DNA of 50,966 nucleotides from Pseudomonadota bacterium (GTDB lineage: Bacteria; Pseudomonadota; Alphaproteobacteria; Rhizobiales; Devosiaceae), in the NCBI GenBank assembly GCA_023433775.1, contig JAEYTY010000134.1, forward strand, positions 1-50,966, read 5' to 3'. Below, one piece after another: positions 1 to 6,086 of this stretch; positions within the stretch are counted from its first letter, which is position 1, and every line of letters begins with the position of its first letter. A model generated the notes under the pieces. That model saw nothing but the letters and a program-made list of their open reading frames with translations, did not search any database and was not told the origin of the DNA. A program made the translations under genes and the position numbers.

Positions 1-750
1 CTGGCGCCCGAAGTGCTGGAAGCGGCGATTACGCCAAGGACCACGTGGCTGATCCTCAATACGCCAAGCAACCCGACAGGCGCTGCCTATAGCGCGGCGG
101 AGCTCAAGGGGCTGGCCGAGGTGCTAATGCGGCATCCGCATGTGCACATCCTCACCGACGATATCTATGAAGTGCTGGTCTATGACGGCGGCAGCTTTGC
201 CACCATCGCGCAGGTGGAGCCGGCCTTGCAGGCGCGTACGCTGACGATGAATGGTGTGTCGAAGTCACACGCCATGACCGGCTGGCGCATCGGCTATTGC
301 ACCGGGCCGCGGCCTTTGCTGGCGGCGATGACCAAGCTGCAAAGCCAGTCGACGACCAATCCCAGCTCGATTTCGCAATGGGCGGCGGTAGCGGCGCTGA
401 ACGGTCCGCAGGAATTTCTGGCCGAGTGGCGCGCCGTGTTCCAGGCGCGGCGCGACATGGTGGTGGCAGGGCTCAATGCCAATACGGGGCTCGATTGCCT
501 GACGCCGGAAGGGGCCTTCTATGTCTTCCCGTCCTGCCAGCGGCTGCTGGGCAAGACCAGCGCCGGCGGCGCGAAACTGGTGACGGACGAAGATTTCGTC
601 ATGGCGCTGCTGGAAGAGACCGGCGTGGCGCTGGTGCATGGCGCGGCCTTCGGCCTGCCGGGGCATTTTCGGCTGAGCTATGCCGCGAGCAATGCGGAGC
701 TGGAAGAAGCGGTGAAGCGCATCCAGTCCTTCTGTGCCGGGATCAACTGA
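1..750 (+). CDS. Pyridoxal-phosphate aminotransferase, class I/II (5' end outside window)
   Basis: C-terminal about 249 residues of a fold-type I aminotransferase of the aspartate/aromatic group. The reading frame is open from base 1, so the true start lies upstream. The visible part holds the NPTG segment (N-P-S-N-P-T-G-A), the YEVLVYDG stretch with its Asp/Tyr cofactor contacts, and SKSHAMTGWRIGY, whose Lys (about visible residue 88) should form the Schiff base with PLP. The C-terminal FRLSYAAS segment carries the Arg that binds the substrate carboxylate. The family moves an amino group between an amino acid and a 2-oxo acid; the exact substrate cannot be read from this fragment. The TGA stop at 748-750 directly abuts the stop codon of the convergent gene at 751. 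Confidence 0.93.
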   Translation: MAPEVLEAAITPRTTWLILNTPSNPTGAAYSAAELKGLAEVLMRHPHVHILTDDIYEVLVYDGGSFATIAQVEPALQARTLTMNGVSKSHAMTGWRIGYCTGPRPLLAAMTKLQSQSTTNPSSISQWAAVAALNGPQEFLAEWRAVFQARRDMVVAGLNANTGLDCLTPEGAFYVFPSCQRLLGKTSAGGAKLVTDEDFVMALLEETGVALVHGAAFGLPGHFRLSYAASNAELEEAVKRIQSFCAGIN

Positions 751-1869
751 CTATTTTGCGAACCAACTGCTGAAGCCGGAAGCGTCGCTGCCGGTGGCCT
801 GGCTGAACATCTCCATCAGCTTGCTGGTGGTGGCGTAGCTGCTGAGAGCGGCCTCGTAGAGAGAGTCGGACCAGCCGGCGGCCTGGCGCTCTTCGACCGA
901 CAGGGACGAGAAGGCGGCAATGATGTTCTGGCTGAAGGCCGTCGGGTCGCTGGATTTCGACGCGCTCTGGAAGCCGGAAAGCAGCGCGGCGCCGCTCTTT
1001 TCGCGCATGGCGGTCTGGGCGGCGCGGGTTTCCTCGGCAGAGAACGCCCCTTCCTTGTTCAGCACGATGGCCGCAAGTGACCGGCTCGAGAAGGTCGAGA
1101 CGTCGATATAGGTGCCCAGAGTGGTATTGCGATTGAAGGTCGGCGGTTTGCCATTGGTATTGGCCTGGGCATAGAGCTGGTCCAACGTCGTGCGCGCGTT
1201 GGAGGAGAGGCTTTCCATCGACTGTTCGGCCGGGTTCTGGCCGGCATCGGTCAGGGCCAGATAGAGCGCGACGGGATCGCTGTCGCCAACATCCGGCATT
1301 GTGCCGGGCGCGGACTGGAGCTGTTTCAGCGCTTCGGTGACAGCATCGCGACCGGCCTTCCAGTCATCGCTGGCGCGTTCTTCGGCGCCAAGACCATCGA
1401 GATAGGCGGCGGCGGCCTTGTATAGCCCGGTGAAGTTGCCGGTGACGCGGGCGATTGCGGCGGGGCCCGCGACGGCGGCAGCAAATCGGCGCTCCATCTC
1501 GAGCCCGGCGGCTTCGCGCTCTTCGGGGGTGAAGCTCTCGTCGCTCGAGATGGCATAGAGTTCGCGATGATCAAGGCTCGACATATCGAGCGCCAACTGG
1601 CCGCCGGAGAGGGGCGAGGTTCGGCCAGCCTCTTCAAGCAGGGCTTTGAGCTTGGTTCGCGCATCGGCCATGACGGCGGCGAAATCGCGCTCGGTCATGG
1701 CGGCCCTGGCCTCGTCGGACAGGGTCACATTGGTGGCCGTATCGTCCTGCTCGGTTGCGGCAGTGGCTGAGCCCACAATGGCGGCGATAGCGGCTGCGCT
1801 GGATTTGCTGGCCGTGCTGGCATGGGTGCCATAGGCGGAATAGGCGGATGTTGAACTGACGGCATTCAT
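751..1869 (-). CDS. Conserved hypothetical protein, 372 aa
   Basis: I do not recognise this protein. The ATG at 1869 is chosen because AAGGAG lies just upstream, although the frame stays open further back. The sequence opens with a low-complexity Ser/Ala/Thr stretch (MNAVSSTSAYSAYGTH), followed by VTLSDEARAAM and a mostly helical, Ala- and Glu-rich body. The C terminus is FSSWFAK. There is no signal peptide, clear membrane segment or catalytic motif. A Ser/Ala-rich N terminus followed by an xTLSDEA motif occurs in some proteins exported by the flagellar or type III apparatus; that is only a resemblance. It sits alone, downstream of the sRNA cluster on the same strand and separated from it by a hairpin with a T-rich tail at 2018-2054. 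Confidence 0.8.
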   Translation of the reverse strand: MNAVSSTSAYSAYGTHASTASKSSAAAIAAIVGSATAATEQDDTATNVTLSDEARAAMTERDFAAVMADARTKLKALLEEAGRTSPLSGGQLALDMSSLDHRELYAISSDESFTPEEREAAGLEMERRFAAAVAGPAAIARVTGNFTGLYKAAAAYLDGLGAEERASDDWKAGRDAVTEALKQLQSAPGTMPDVGDSDPVALYLALTDAGQNPAEQSMESLSSNARTTLDQLYAQANTNGKPPTFNRNTTLGTYIDVSTFSSRSLAAIVLNKEGAFSAEETRAAQTAMREKSGAALLSGFQSASKSSDPTAFSQNIIAAFSSLSVEERQAAGWSDSLYEAALSSYATTSKLMEMFSQATGSDASGFSSWFAK

Positions 1870-2017
1870 GGCATCGCTCCTTGATCGGGAGATGCGATGC
1901 AATTGGCGTGCCGAGTCAAAACGACATGATTTCAATGGCTTCGTGGGGCGAAAGTCGCCGCGCGGCAAATGCTGCCGGGTGGAATCTGCCGTTGTGCGGC
2001 GATGTCGGGAACCCCGG

Positions 2018-2116
2018 AAACAAAGAGGCCTCGCCCGAGGGGATGGGCGAGGCCAAGGGTCAGGGCCGGGGGCCTTTGACCTTGGAGGAGACGGCAAACC
2101 ACGAGCGCCGTCGTTG
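2018..2116 (-). ncRNA. Predicted small RNA A (short type) with anti-SD-like segments
   Basis: Predicted minus-strand transcript of about 99 nt, ending in a GC-rich hairpin (arms 2027-2036 and 2045-2054, 10 bp, loop AUCCCCUC) followed by UCUUUGUUU. Upstream sequence fits the promoter pattern shared by the whole cluster (-10 at 2123-2128, -35 at 2145-2150). The RNA contains UCUCCUCC (complement of 2084-2091) in a stretch that looks unpaired. A second imperfect stem pairs CCAAGGUCA with UGACCCUUGG. The pyrimidine-rich terminator loop resembles that of RNA D. No convincing reading frame lies inside. It could instead be a 5' leader or attenuator of the 751-1869 gene, since both are on one strand. 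The start is inferred from the promoter only. Confidence 0.5.
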
Positions 2117-2122
2117 GCATCA

Positions 2123-2176
2123 GTATTGAATCGGCAGAGCCGGACGACAAACGCGCAATGGGAAGGTCTGCCATGC
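2123..2176 (-). promoter_or_regulatory. Predicted promoter and upstream box of sRNA A
   Basis: Minus-strand -10 CAATAC (2123-2128), 16-nt spacer, -35 TTGTCG (2145-2150), 12-nt gap, then GCATGGCAGACCTT (2163-2176). The first half of the box matches the other three units of the cluster. The second half lacks the usual YATG arm, so this is the most diverged copy. Confidence 0.45.
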
Positions 2177-2192
2177 ACAAATGCCGGGGCCA

Positions 2193-2388
2193 AAAAAAGA
2201 GGCTCCAACCGAAGTTGGAGCCTGATGATAGGGCCGAAGCCAAATCTTAAGTGATGGCCCGGGCGCTAGGGAGGAGGAGTAGCGCCAGACCGGTGGGCCC
2301 TGACCGAGGGAGGAGGATACGGTCAAAACCCGGTGTCGCAAGAAGCGGGTCCGAGGGAGGAGGATACGGAGCGGCTTCACCAGCGACA
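2193..2388 (-). ncRNA. Predicted small RNA B, alpha-r14/cuckoo-like, three anti-SD hairpin loops
   Basis: Predicted minus-strand RNA of about 196 nt. It carries three copies of CCTCCTCCC (complements of 2355-2363, 2308-2316 and 2269-2277), each in the loop of a short hairpin: stems 2350-2353/2367-2370, 2301-2306/2320-2325 and 2262-2268/2280-2286. Next come a GGC-UUCG-GCC mini-hairpin within 2231-2246 and a perfect 9-bp terminator (2201-2209/2214-2222) with a UUCG tetraloop and a run of seven T. This plan matches the alpha-r14 family (NfeR1) of Rhizobiales and resembles the cuckoo/CcsR RNAs of Rhodobacter, whose loops pair with ribosome binding sites of mRNAs. It is clearly paralogous to RNA C. 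Family membership is inferred from architecture. Confidence 0.82.
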
Positions 2389-2394
2389 CTGACA

Positions 2395-2448
2395 ACATAG
2401 TTTTTGACCGGATGGTCAGCAATGCATAGGTCAGCATGACTGCCATGC
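2395..2448 (-). promoter_or_regulatory. Promoter and palindromic upstream box of sRNA B
   Basis: Minus-strand -10 CTATGT (2395-2400), 16-nt spacer, -35 TTGCTG (2417-2422), 12-nt gap, then the box GCATGGCAGTCATG (2435-2448). With the next base the box forms the inverted repeat GCATG-N5-CATGC (2434-2448). The same geometry recurs at the other units, so an activator site is likely. The spacer also contains TGACC-N4-GGTCA. Confidence 0.65.
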
Positions 2449-2482
2449 GTTTTGCACAGCGACAAGTTGTCAATGTCGCGCT

Positions 2483-2644
2483 TTAAAAGACCGCGAGATA
2501 CCTCAGCAGCGCGATGATGCCGATGATGATCACCACGACCTGGATGATCTGGCGCAGGCGCGCTTCGACCGGCAGGCGCTGAACCAGCCAGAGGATCAGC
2601 ACCACGACGAGGAAGGTGATGAGAATACTAATGAGAACAGACAT
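2483..2644 (-). CDS. Small hydrophobic membrane protein, 53 aa
   Basis: The ORF runs from ATG at 2644 to TAA at 2483, with AAAGGAGC as a good ribosome binding site 6-7 nt upstream. The peptide has two hydrophobic segments, LISILITFLVVVLILWLV (residues 4-21) and IIQVVVIIIGIIALLRYLAVF (33-53), separated by a short basic/polar turn (QRLPVEARLRQ). This suggests a small two-helix inner-membrane protein. It resembles the Thivi_2564-type family of small membrane proteins found in many proteobacteria, whose role is unknown to me. It lies between sRNA C and sRNA B on the same strand, and its leader can form a hairpin covering the Shine-Dalgarno sequence. Confidence 0.8.
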   Translation of the reverse strand: MSVLISILITFLVVVLILWLVQRLPVEARLRQIIQVVVIIIGIIALLRYLAVF

Positions 2645-2650
2645 GTGACG

Positions 2651-2675
2651 CTCCTTTGCGCATCTGCGCAGGGAG
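2651..2675 (-). promoter_or_regulatory. Hairpin that could hide the SD of the 53-aa membrane protein gene
   Basis: On the minus strand CTCC-CT-GCGC-AGAT-GCGC-AAA-GGAG can fold with CTCC pairing to the GGAG of the ribosome binding site and GCGC to GCGC. Such a fold would sequester the start region and could make translation responsive to temperature or to a competing RNA. Visual prediction only. Confidence 0.35.
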
Positions 2676-2708
2676 GTAACGCGGCGGTGAACACTTCGTT
2701 GCGGCAGT

Positions 2709-2902
2709 GAAAAAAAAGGCCCTGTCCGAAGACAGGGCCTGATGACCGGGCCGAAGCCAAATCGAAAGTGGGGCAGAGAGCAAGGGAGGAGGATAGCGCT
2801 CTGCCATGAGCGTTGGATCCGGGGAGGAGGAGAGGATCCGCAACTCGATGTCGCGATACACGGTCCGAAGGGAGGAGGAGATCGGAGCGCGCCTCAGCGA
2901 CA
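2709..2902 (-). ncRNA. Predicted small RNA C, alpha-r14/cuckoo-like, three anti-SD hairpin loops
   Basis: Predicted minus-strand RNA of about 193 nt, paralogous to RNA B. Three CCTCCTCCC copies (complements of 2870-2878, 2822-2830, 2784-2792) lie in loops of hairpins with stems 2864-2868/2882-2886, 2815-2820/2834-2839 (GGATCC) and 2772-2778/2799-2805. A 16-nt block identical to RNA B (2748-2763 here, 2231-2246 there) holds a GGC-UUCG-GCC mini-hairpin. The terminator is a perfect 9-bp stem (2718-2726/2731-2739) with a UUCG loop and an eight-T tail. The 5' ends of B and C also match (GTCGCTG followed by a CGCTCCG block). The stems differ in sequence but keep pairing, which argues for selection on structure. 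Confidence 0.83.
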
Positions 2903-2908
2903 ACGCCA

Positions 2909-2962
2909 ATATGAACTCTACTAACTTAGTCGGCAATACGGCCCACTACATAACAGCTATGC
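2909..2962 (-). promoter_or_regulatory. Promoter and upstream box of sRNA C
   Basis: Minus-strand -10 TCATAT (2909-2914), 16-nt spacer, -35 TTGCCG (2931-2936), 12-nt gap, then the box GCATAGCTGTTATG (2949-2962). Beyond the box, GCAAAACGCAT is shared with the upstream region of sRNA B, so similarity between the two promoters extends past the box. Confidence 0.65.
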
Positions 2963-2977
2963 GTTTTGCGGGATGCT

Positions 2978-3095
2978 GAAAACGAAAATGGCTTCGCTCG
3001 GAGGGGAGAGCGAAGCCATTTTAGATATGGGCGCGGGGGCGCGCCCGGAGGGAACGCAACAGATGCAGGGAGAAGGAGGGGCATCTGTCGTGCTG
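2978..3095 (-). ncRNA. Predicted small RNA D (short type) with anti-SD-like loops
   Basis: Predicted minus-strand RNA of about 118 nt. The first hairpin (CAGATGC/GCATCTG arms around 3060-3086) has a loop with CCCCTCCTTCTCCCT. Next is an exposed TTCCCTCC, then a 15-bp terminator stem (2985-2999/3008-3022) whose 8-nt loop is UCCCCUCC, followed by the tail TTTTCGTTTT. All three pyrimidine-rich segments resemble anti-Shine-Dalgarno sequence but are not exact CCUCCUCCC copies. It is shorter than RNAs B and C and shares with A the feature of a pyrimidine-rich terminator loop. The promoter match upstream is good. Confidence 0.65.
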
Positions 3096-3101
3096 ACGGG
3101 G

Positions 3102-3155
3102 ATATAGGCCCGGCGAGCGGCCTGACCAACCGGCGCAAATTCATGCCAGCCATGC
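3102..3155 (-). promoter_or_regulatory. Promoter and upstream box of sRNA D
   Basis: Minus-strand -10 CTATAT (3102-3107), 16-nt spacer, -35 TTGGTC (3124-3129), 12-nt gap, then the box GCATGGCTGGCATG (3142-3155). This is the first unit of the cluster in the direction of transcription. From 3156 to 3242 I see no further element. Confidence 0.6.
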
Positions 3156-3242
3156 ATTCAGCGCATGTCTGAGGAAATTACCCTTTAGATTCAATGAGGG
3201 CGTGTGCCGTGCGACGGCCCGCCGCAGGCAATTTCGCGGTTT

Positions 3243-3953
3243 TCAGCCGGGTTGCGCTTCGAAAGCGGCGATGGCGGCAGGCAGTTCGCCGAGATGGTCT
3301 ATATGGGCATAGCGCGGATGGTTTTCCGGCGCGTCTGCCAGCTCATAGGACCAGGTCAGATCGTGCGGCACGTGGATCGCATAGCTCCCCGCGGCCAGGG
3401 CGGGCAAAACGTCGGACTTTATCGAATTGCCGACCATGACGGTATGTTCCGGGCCCTCGGTATGCCGCTCGAAGATGCGGGCATAGACCGCCTGGGTCTT
3501 GTCCGAGACGATTTCGATGGCGGCGAAATATTCGGCGAGGCCCGAGGCGGCAAGTTTCCGTTCCTGATCGAAAATGTCGCCCTTAGTGACGAGGATCAGC
3601 CGATAGCGATCCTGCAATTGCTCCAGCGCCTGATCGACATATGGCAGCGTCTCGATGGGGAAATTGATCAGTTCGCGGCCGGCGGCCAGAATTTCGGCGA
3701 TGACCGGGCCGGGGACACGGTGATCGGTCACTTCCAGCGCCGTCTCGATCATGGAGAGGGCAAAGCCCTTCATGCCGAAACCATAAAAGCCGAGATTGCG
3801 CGTGACGGCGGCGATCAAACGCTCATTGAGATTGGGCGCATCGGTATGGTCGCGCAGCAGATCGGCGAAACGCTGGCCGGTCAGGCGAAAGAACTGCTCG
3901 TTCTGCCAAAGCGTATCATCGGCATCGAGCGCAATGGTGGTGATGCGGGGCAT
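3243..3953 (-). CDS. HAD-superfamily hydrolase (phosphatase)
   Basis: A 236-aa haloacid-dehalogenase-type phosphatase. Motif I is LDADDTLW near residues 8-15, with the nucleophile Asp and the general acid Asp two residues later. Motif II is the Thr of LVTKGD, and motifs III/IV lie around KTQAVYARIF and MVGNSIKSDVLPALAAG, where Asp ligates Mg2+. A helical cap sits between motifs I and II, as in subfamily IA. Substrates of such enzymes are usually sugar phosphates or nucleotides and cannot be told here. It starts 22 bp after the LysR-type gene stop on the same strand, so co-transcription with the redox genes is likely. ATG at 3953 has no strong ribosome binding site. Confidence 0.85.
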   Translation of the reverse strand: MPRITTIALDADDTLWQNEQFFRLTGQRFADLLRDHTDAPNLNERLIAAVTRNLGFYGFGMKGFALSMIETALEVTDHRVPGPVIAEILAAGRELINFPIETLPYVDQALEQLQDRYRLILVTKGDIFDQERKLAASGLAEYFAAIEIVSDKTQAVYARIFERHTEGPEHTVMVGNSIKSDVLPALAAGSYAIHVPHDLTWSYELADAPENHPRYAHIDHLGELPAAIAAFEAQPG

Positions 3954-3975
3954 GGGAGCAACCTGAAACTCTTGA

Positions 3976-4869
3976 TCAGAAAGCCCATTCCCGCGCCTTG
4001 GACACCAGGAAATCGCGGAAAACGCCGACGCGTTTGGAATTTTTCAGCGCGGGCGGATAAACGAAGAAGGCCTCATAGGCTGGCAGCTCGATTTCGGGCA
4101 GGATCTGGACGAGGCCGTCTTCCTTTTCCGTCACATAGTCGGGCAGCATGGCGATGCCGATGCCGGCGCGGCAGGCCTGCATCATGCCATAGATGGCATT
4201 GACCTTGAGCGCGGCGCGACGGGGGCTGGAATCCGAGCGCCCCATGCGTTCGAGGTAGTTGATGTCGCCCAGATAGGACGGCACCGGCTCGCCAAAGGTG
4301 ATGACGCGGTGGTCGTCCAGCTGTTCGGCGGATGTCGGCATCCCGAATTCGTCGATATAGGCGTTGGACGCATAGAAGTGGTTGTGGACCGTGAACAGCT
4401 TGCGCTGGATCATCTCGGACTGATTGGGGCGATGCAGGCGAATGGCCACGTCGGCCTCGCGCATGGCCAGATCAAGCTCGGCGTCGTTGAGGCGGATTTC
4501 GAGCTGGATCAGCGGATAGAGTTTGAGGAACTCATCAAGGCGCGAGCTGAGCCAGGTCGAGCCAATACCCACCGTCGTGGTGACAATGAGCGGGCCGGTC
4601 GGGACGTCCTGGCTTTCGGACATCTGGGTTTCGACCTGCTGCAGCTCCCAGTGCATCCGGTGCGCCGTGCGGAACAGCTGCTCGCCCACTTCGGTGAGAA
4701 CGAGGCCGCGGGCGTGGCGTATGAAGAGTTTCAGGCCCAGATCGTCTTCCAGCGCCGAAATCTGGCGGCTGACGGCCGACTGGCTCATGCCCAGCTTTTC
4801 GGCGGCGTGGGTGAAACTACCCGACTCGGCGGCGGTATGAAAAATCCGGAGCTTGTCCCAGTCGAGCAT
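3976..4869 (-). CDS. lsrB: LysR-type transcriptional regulator, LsrB/VtlR-like
   Basis: A 297-aa LysR regulator. The N-terminal winged helix-turn-helix covers about residues 1-60 (LRIFHTAAESGSFTHAAEKL, SQSAVSRQISALE). The effector domain extends from about residue 90. The start MLDWDKLRIFHTAAE and the position directly downstream of trxB are typical of LsrB of Sinorhizobium/Agrobacterium and VtlR of Brucella, redox-linked regulators that also activate AbcR-type sRNAs. The symbol rests on this similarity and synteny. A 111-bp gap after trxB could carry its own promoter. The sRNA cluster begins under 1 kb downstream, which makes this protein a natural candidate for its control (inference). Confidence 0.85.
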   Translation of the reverse strand: MLDWDKLRIFHTAAESGSFTHAAEKLGMSQSAVSRQISALEDDLGLKLFIRHARGLVLTEVGEQLFRTAHRMHWELQQVETQMSESQDVPTGPLIVTTTVGIGSTWLSSRLDEFLKLYPLIQLEIRLNDAELDLAMREADVAIRLHRPNQSEMIQRKLFTVHNHFYASNAYIDEFGMPTSAEQLDDHRVITFGEPVPSYLGDINYLERMGRSDSSPRRAALKVNAIYGMMQACRAGIGIAMLPDYVTEKEDGLVQILPEIELPAYEAFFVYPPALKNSKRVGVFRDFLVSKAREWAF

Positions 4870-4980
4870 TTGTTGACGCTTTCTTTTCGTTGATCAGCCG
4901 GGGCGAACCGGCTCCACCGCCATAGGGGTGCAGCGCGCATAAATTGTGACAGAAGAGGGTTTTACGGACATTTCGTTTGC

Positions 4981-5931
4981 CTATTCCGCCGCTTCGGCCA
5001 GTTCGTGCTCGGCGAGGAAACGCTCCGCGTCGAGCGCGGCCATGCAGCCCATGCCGGCGGCGGTGACGGCCTGGCGATAGACATCGTCGGTCACATCGCC
5101 CGCAGCAAAGACGCCGGGGATATTGGTTTCGGTGCTGCCGGGCTTCACCTGCAGATAGCCGCCGGGCTTCATGTCGAGCTTGCCGGCGAAAATGGCCGTG
5201 GCAGGCGCATGACCAATGGCGACGAAAACGCCGTCGATCTTCTGCTCATAGACGCGACCCGTGGTGCGGTCCTTGAGCATGACGGAATTGACCGATGGCG
5301 GCATGGTCGAGCCGCCGACTTCGGCGACTTCGGTGTTCCAGCGCACTTCGATCTTGGGGTTTTTGAACAGGCGGTCCTGCAGGATGCGTTCGGCGCGGAA
5401 TTCGTCGCGGCGGTGCACGACGATGACCTTCTCGGCAAAATTTGTGAGGAAGAGGGCTTCCTCGACAGCCGTATTGCCGCCGCCGACCACCAGCACTTCC
5501 TTGCCGCGATAGAAGAAGCCATCGCAGGTGGCGCAGGCGGAGACGCCAAAGCCCTGGAACTGCTGTTCGCTGGGAATGCCAAGCCACTTGGCCTGGGCGC
5601 CCGTGGCGATGATGATGCTGTCGGCAGTGTAGGTGGTGCCGCTGTCGCTGGAGAGGACAAAGGGGCGCTTGTCGAAATCGACGCTGGTGATCAGATCATG
5701 GACGATCTTCGTGCCGACATGCTCCGCCTGGGCCTTCATCTGATCCATCAGCCAAGGGCCCTGGATGACGTCGGCAAAGCCGGGATAGTTTTCGACATCG
5801 GTGGTGATGGTCAGCTGGCCGCCGGGCTGCAGGCCCTGGATCATCACGGGCTCAAGCATGGCGCGCGCGGCATAAATGGCTGCGGCGTAGCCGGCCGGAC
5901 CGGACCCAATGATGATGACTTTCGCGTGCAT
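4981..5931 (-). CDS. trxB: Thioredoxin reductase (NADPH)
   Basis: A 316-aa low-molecular-weight thioredoxin reductase. It transfers electrons from NADPH through FAD and a CxxC disulfide to thioredoxin in the cytoplasm. The FAD site IIGSGPAG lies at residues 7-14, GGQL and ENYPG follow, the redox-active CATC is near 133-136, the NADP-binding GGGNTAVEEA and HRRDEFRA segments are central, and the C-terminal GVFAAGDVTD motif is present. Length and motifs are complete. ATG at 5931 is preceded by TTGGAGAAG. Order greA-trxB-lsrB-HAD on one strand; the link of trxB with a LysR regulator downstream is common in Rhizobiales. Confidence 0.97.
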   Translation of the reverse strand: MHAKVIIIGSGPAGYAAAIYAARAMLEPVMIQGLQPGGQLTITTDVENYPGFADVIQGPWLMDQMKAQAEHVGTKIVHDLITSVDFDKRPFVLSSDSGTTYTADSIIIATGAQAKWLGIPSEQQFQGFGVSACATCDGFFYRGKEVLVVGGGNTAVEEALFLTNFAEKVIVVHRRDEFRAERILQDRLFKNPKIEVRWNTEVAEVGGSTMPPSVNSVMLKDRTTGRVYEQKIDGVFVAIGHAPATAIFAGKLDMKPGGYLQVKPGSTETNIPGVFAAGDVTDDVYRQAVTAAGMGCMAALDAERFLAEHELAEAAE

Positions 5932-6086
5932 CGCGAAGCTTCTCCAAAAAGACAGGAATACTCCTCCCCGTTAGTTAAGGGGCGAAGCGGGAAGGTTTCA
6001 AGGCAAAGTCACTCCCGCAGAGCAGATGCTCGCGGGAGTGTACAGGAAAGACACAGGATATTGCGGTTTTGCCCAAATTTTGGGCG

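Noticed and set aside
2434..2448. The sRNA upstream box as a classical LysR T-N11-A site
   Set aside because: A T and an A 12 positions apart are not found symmetrically about the box centre in units B, C and D, so the box cannot be assigned to LysR proteins from sequence alone.
2120..2936. Several 70-117-codon frames across the sRNA cluster
   Set aside because: They cross terminator stems and anti-SD loops, lack ribosome binding sites, and differ between the paralogous units B and C, where hairpin pairing is preserved instead.
6010..6040. CACTCCCGC/GCGGGAGTG hairpin between greA and trxB
   Set aside because: A real stem, but no T-run on either side and in the middle of a probable operon. 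I do not call it a terminator.
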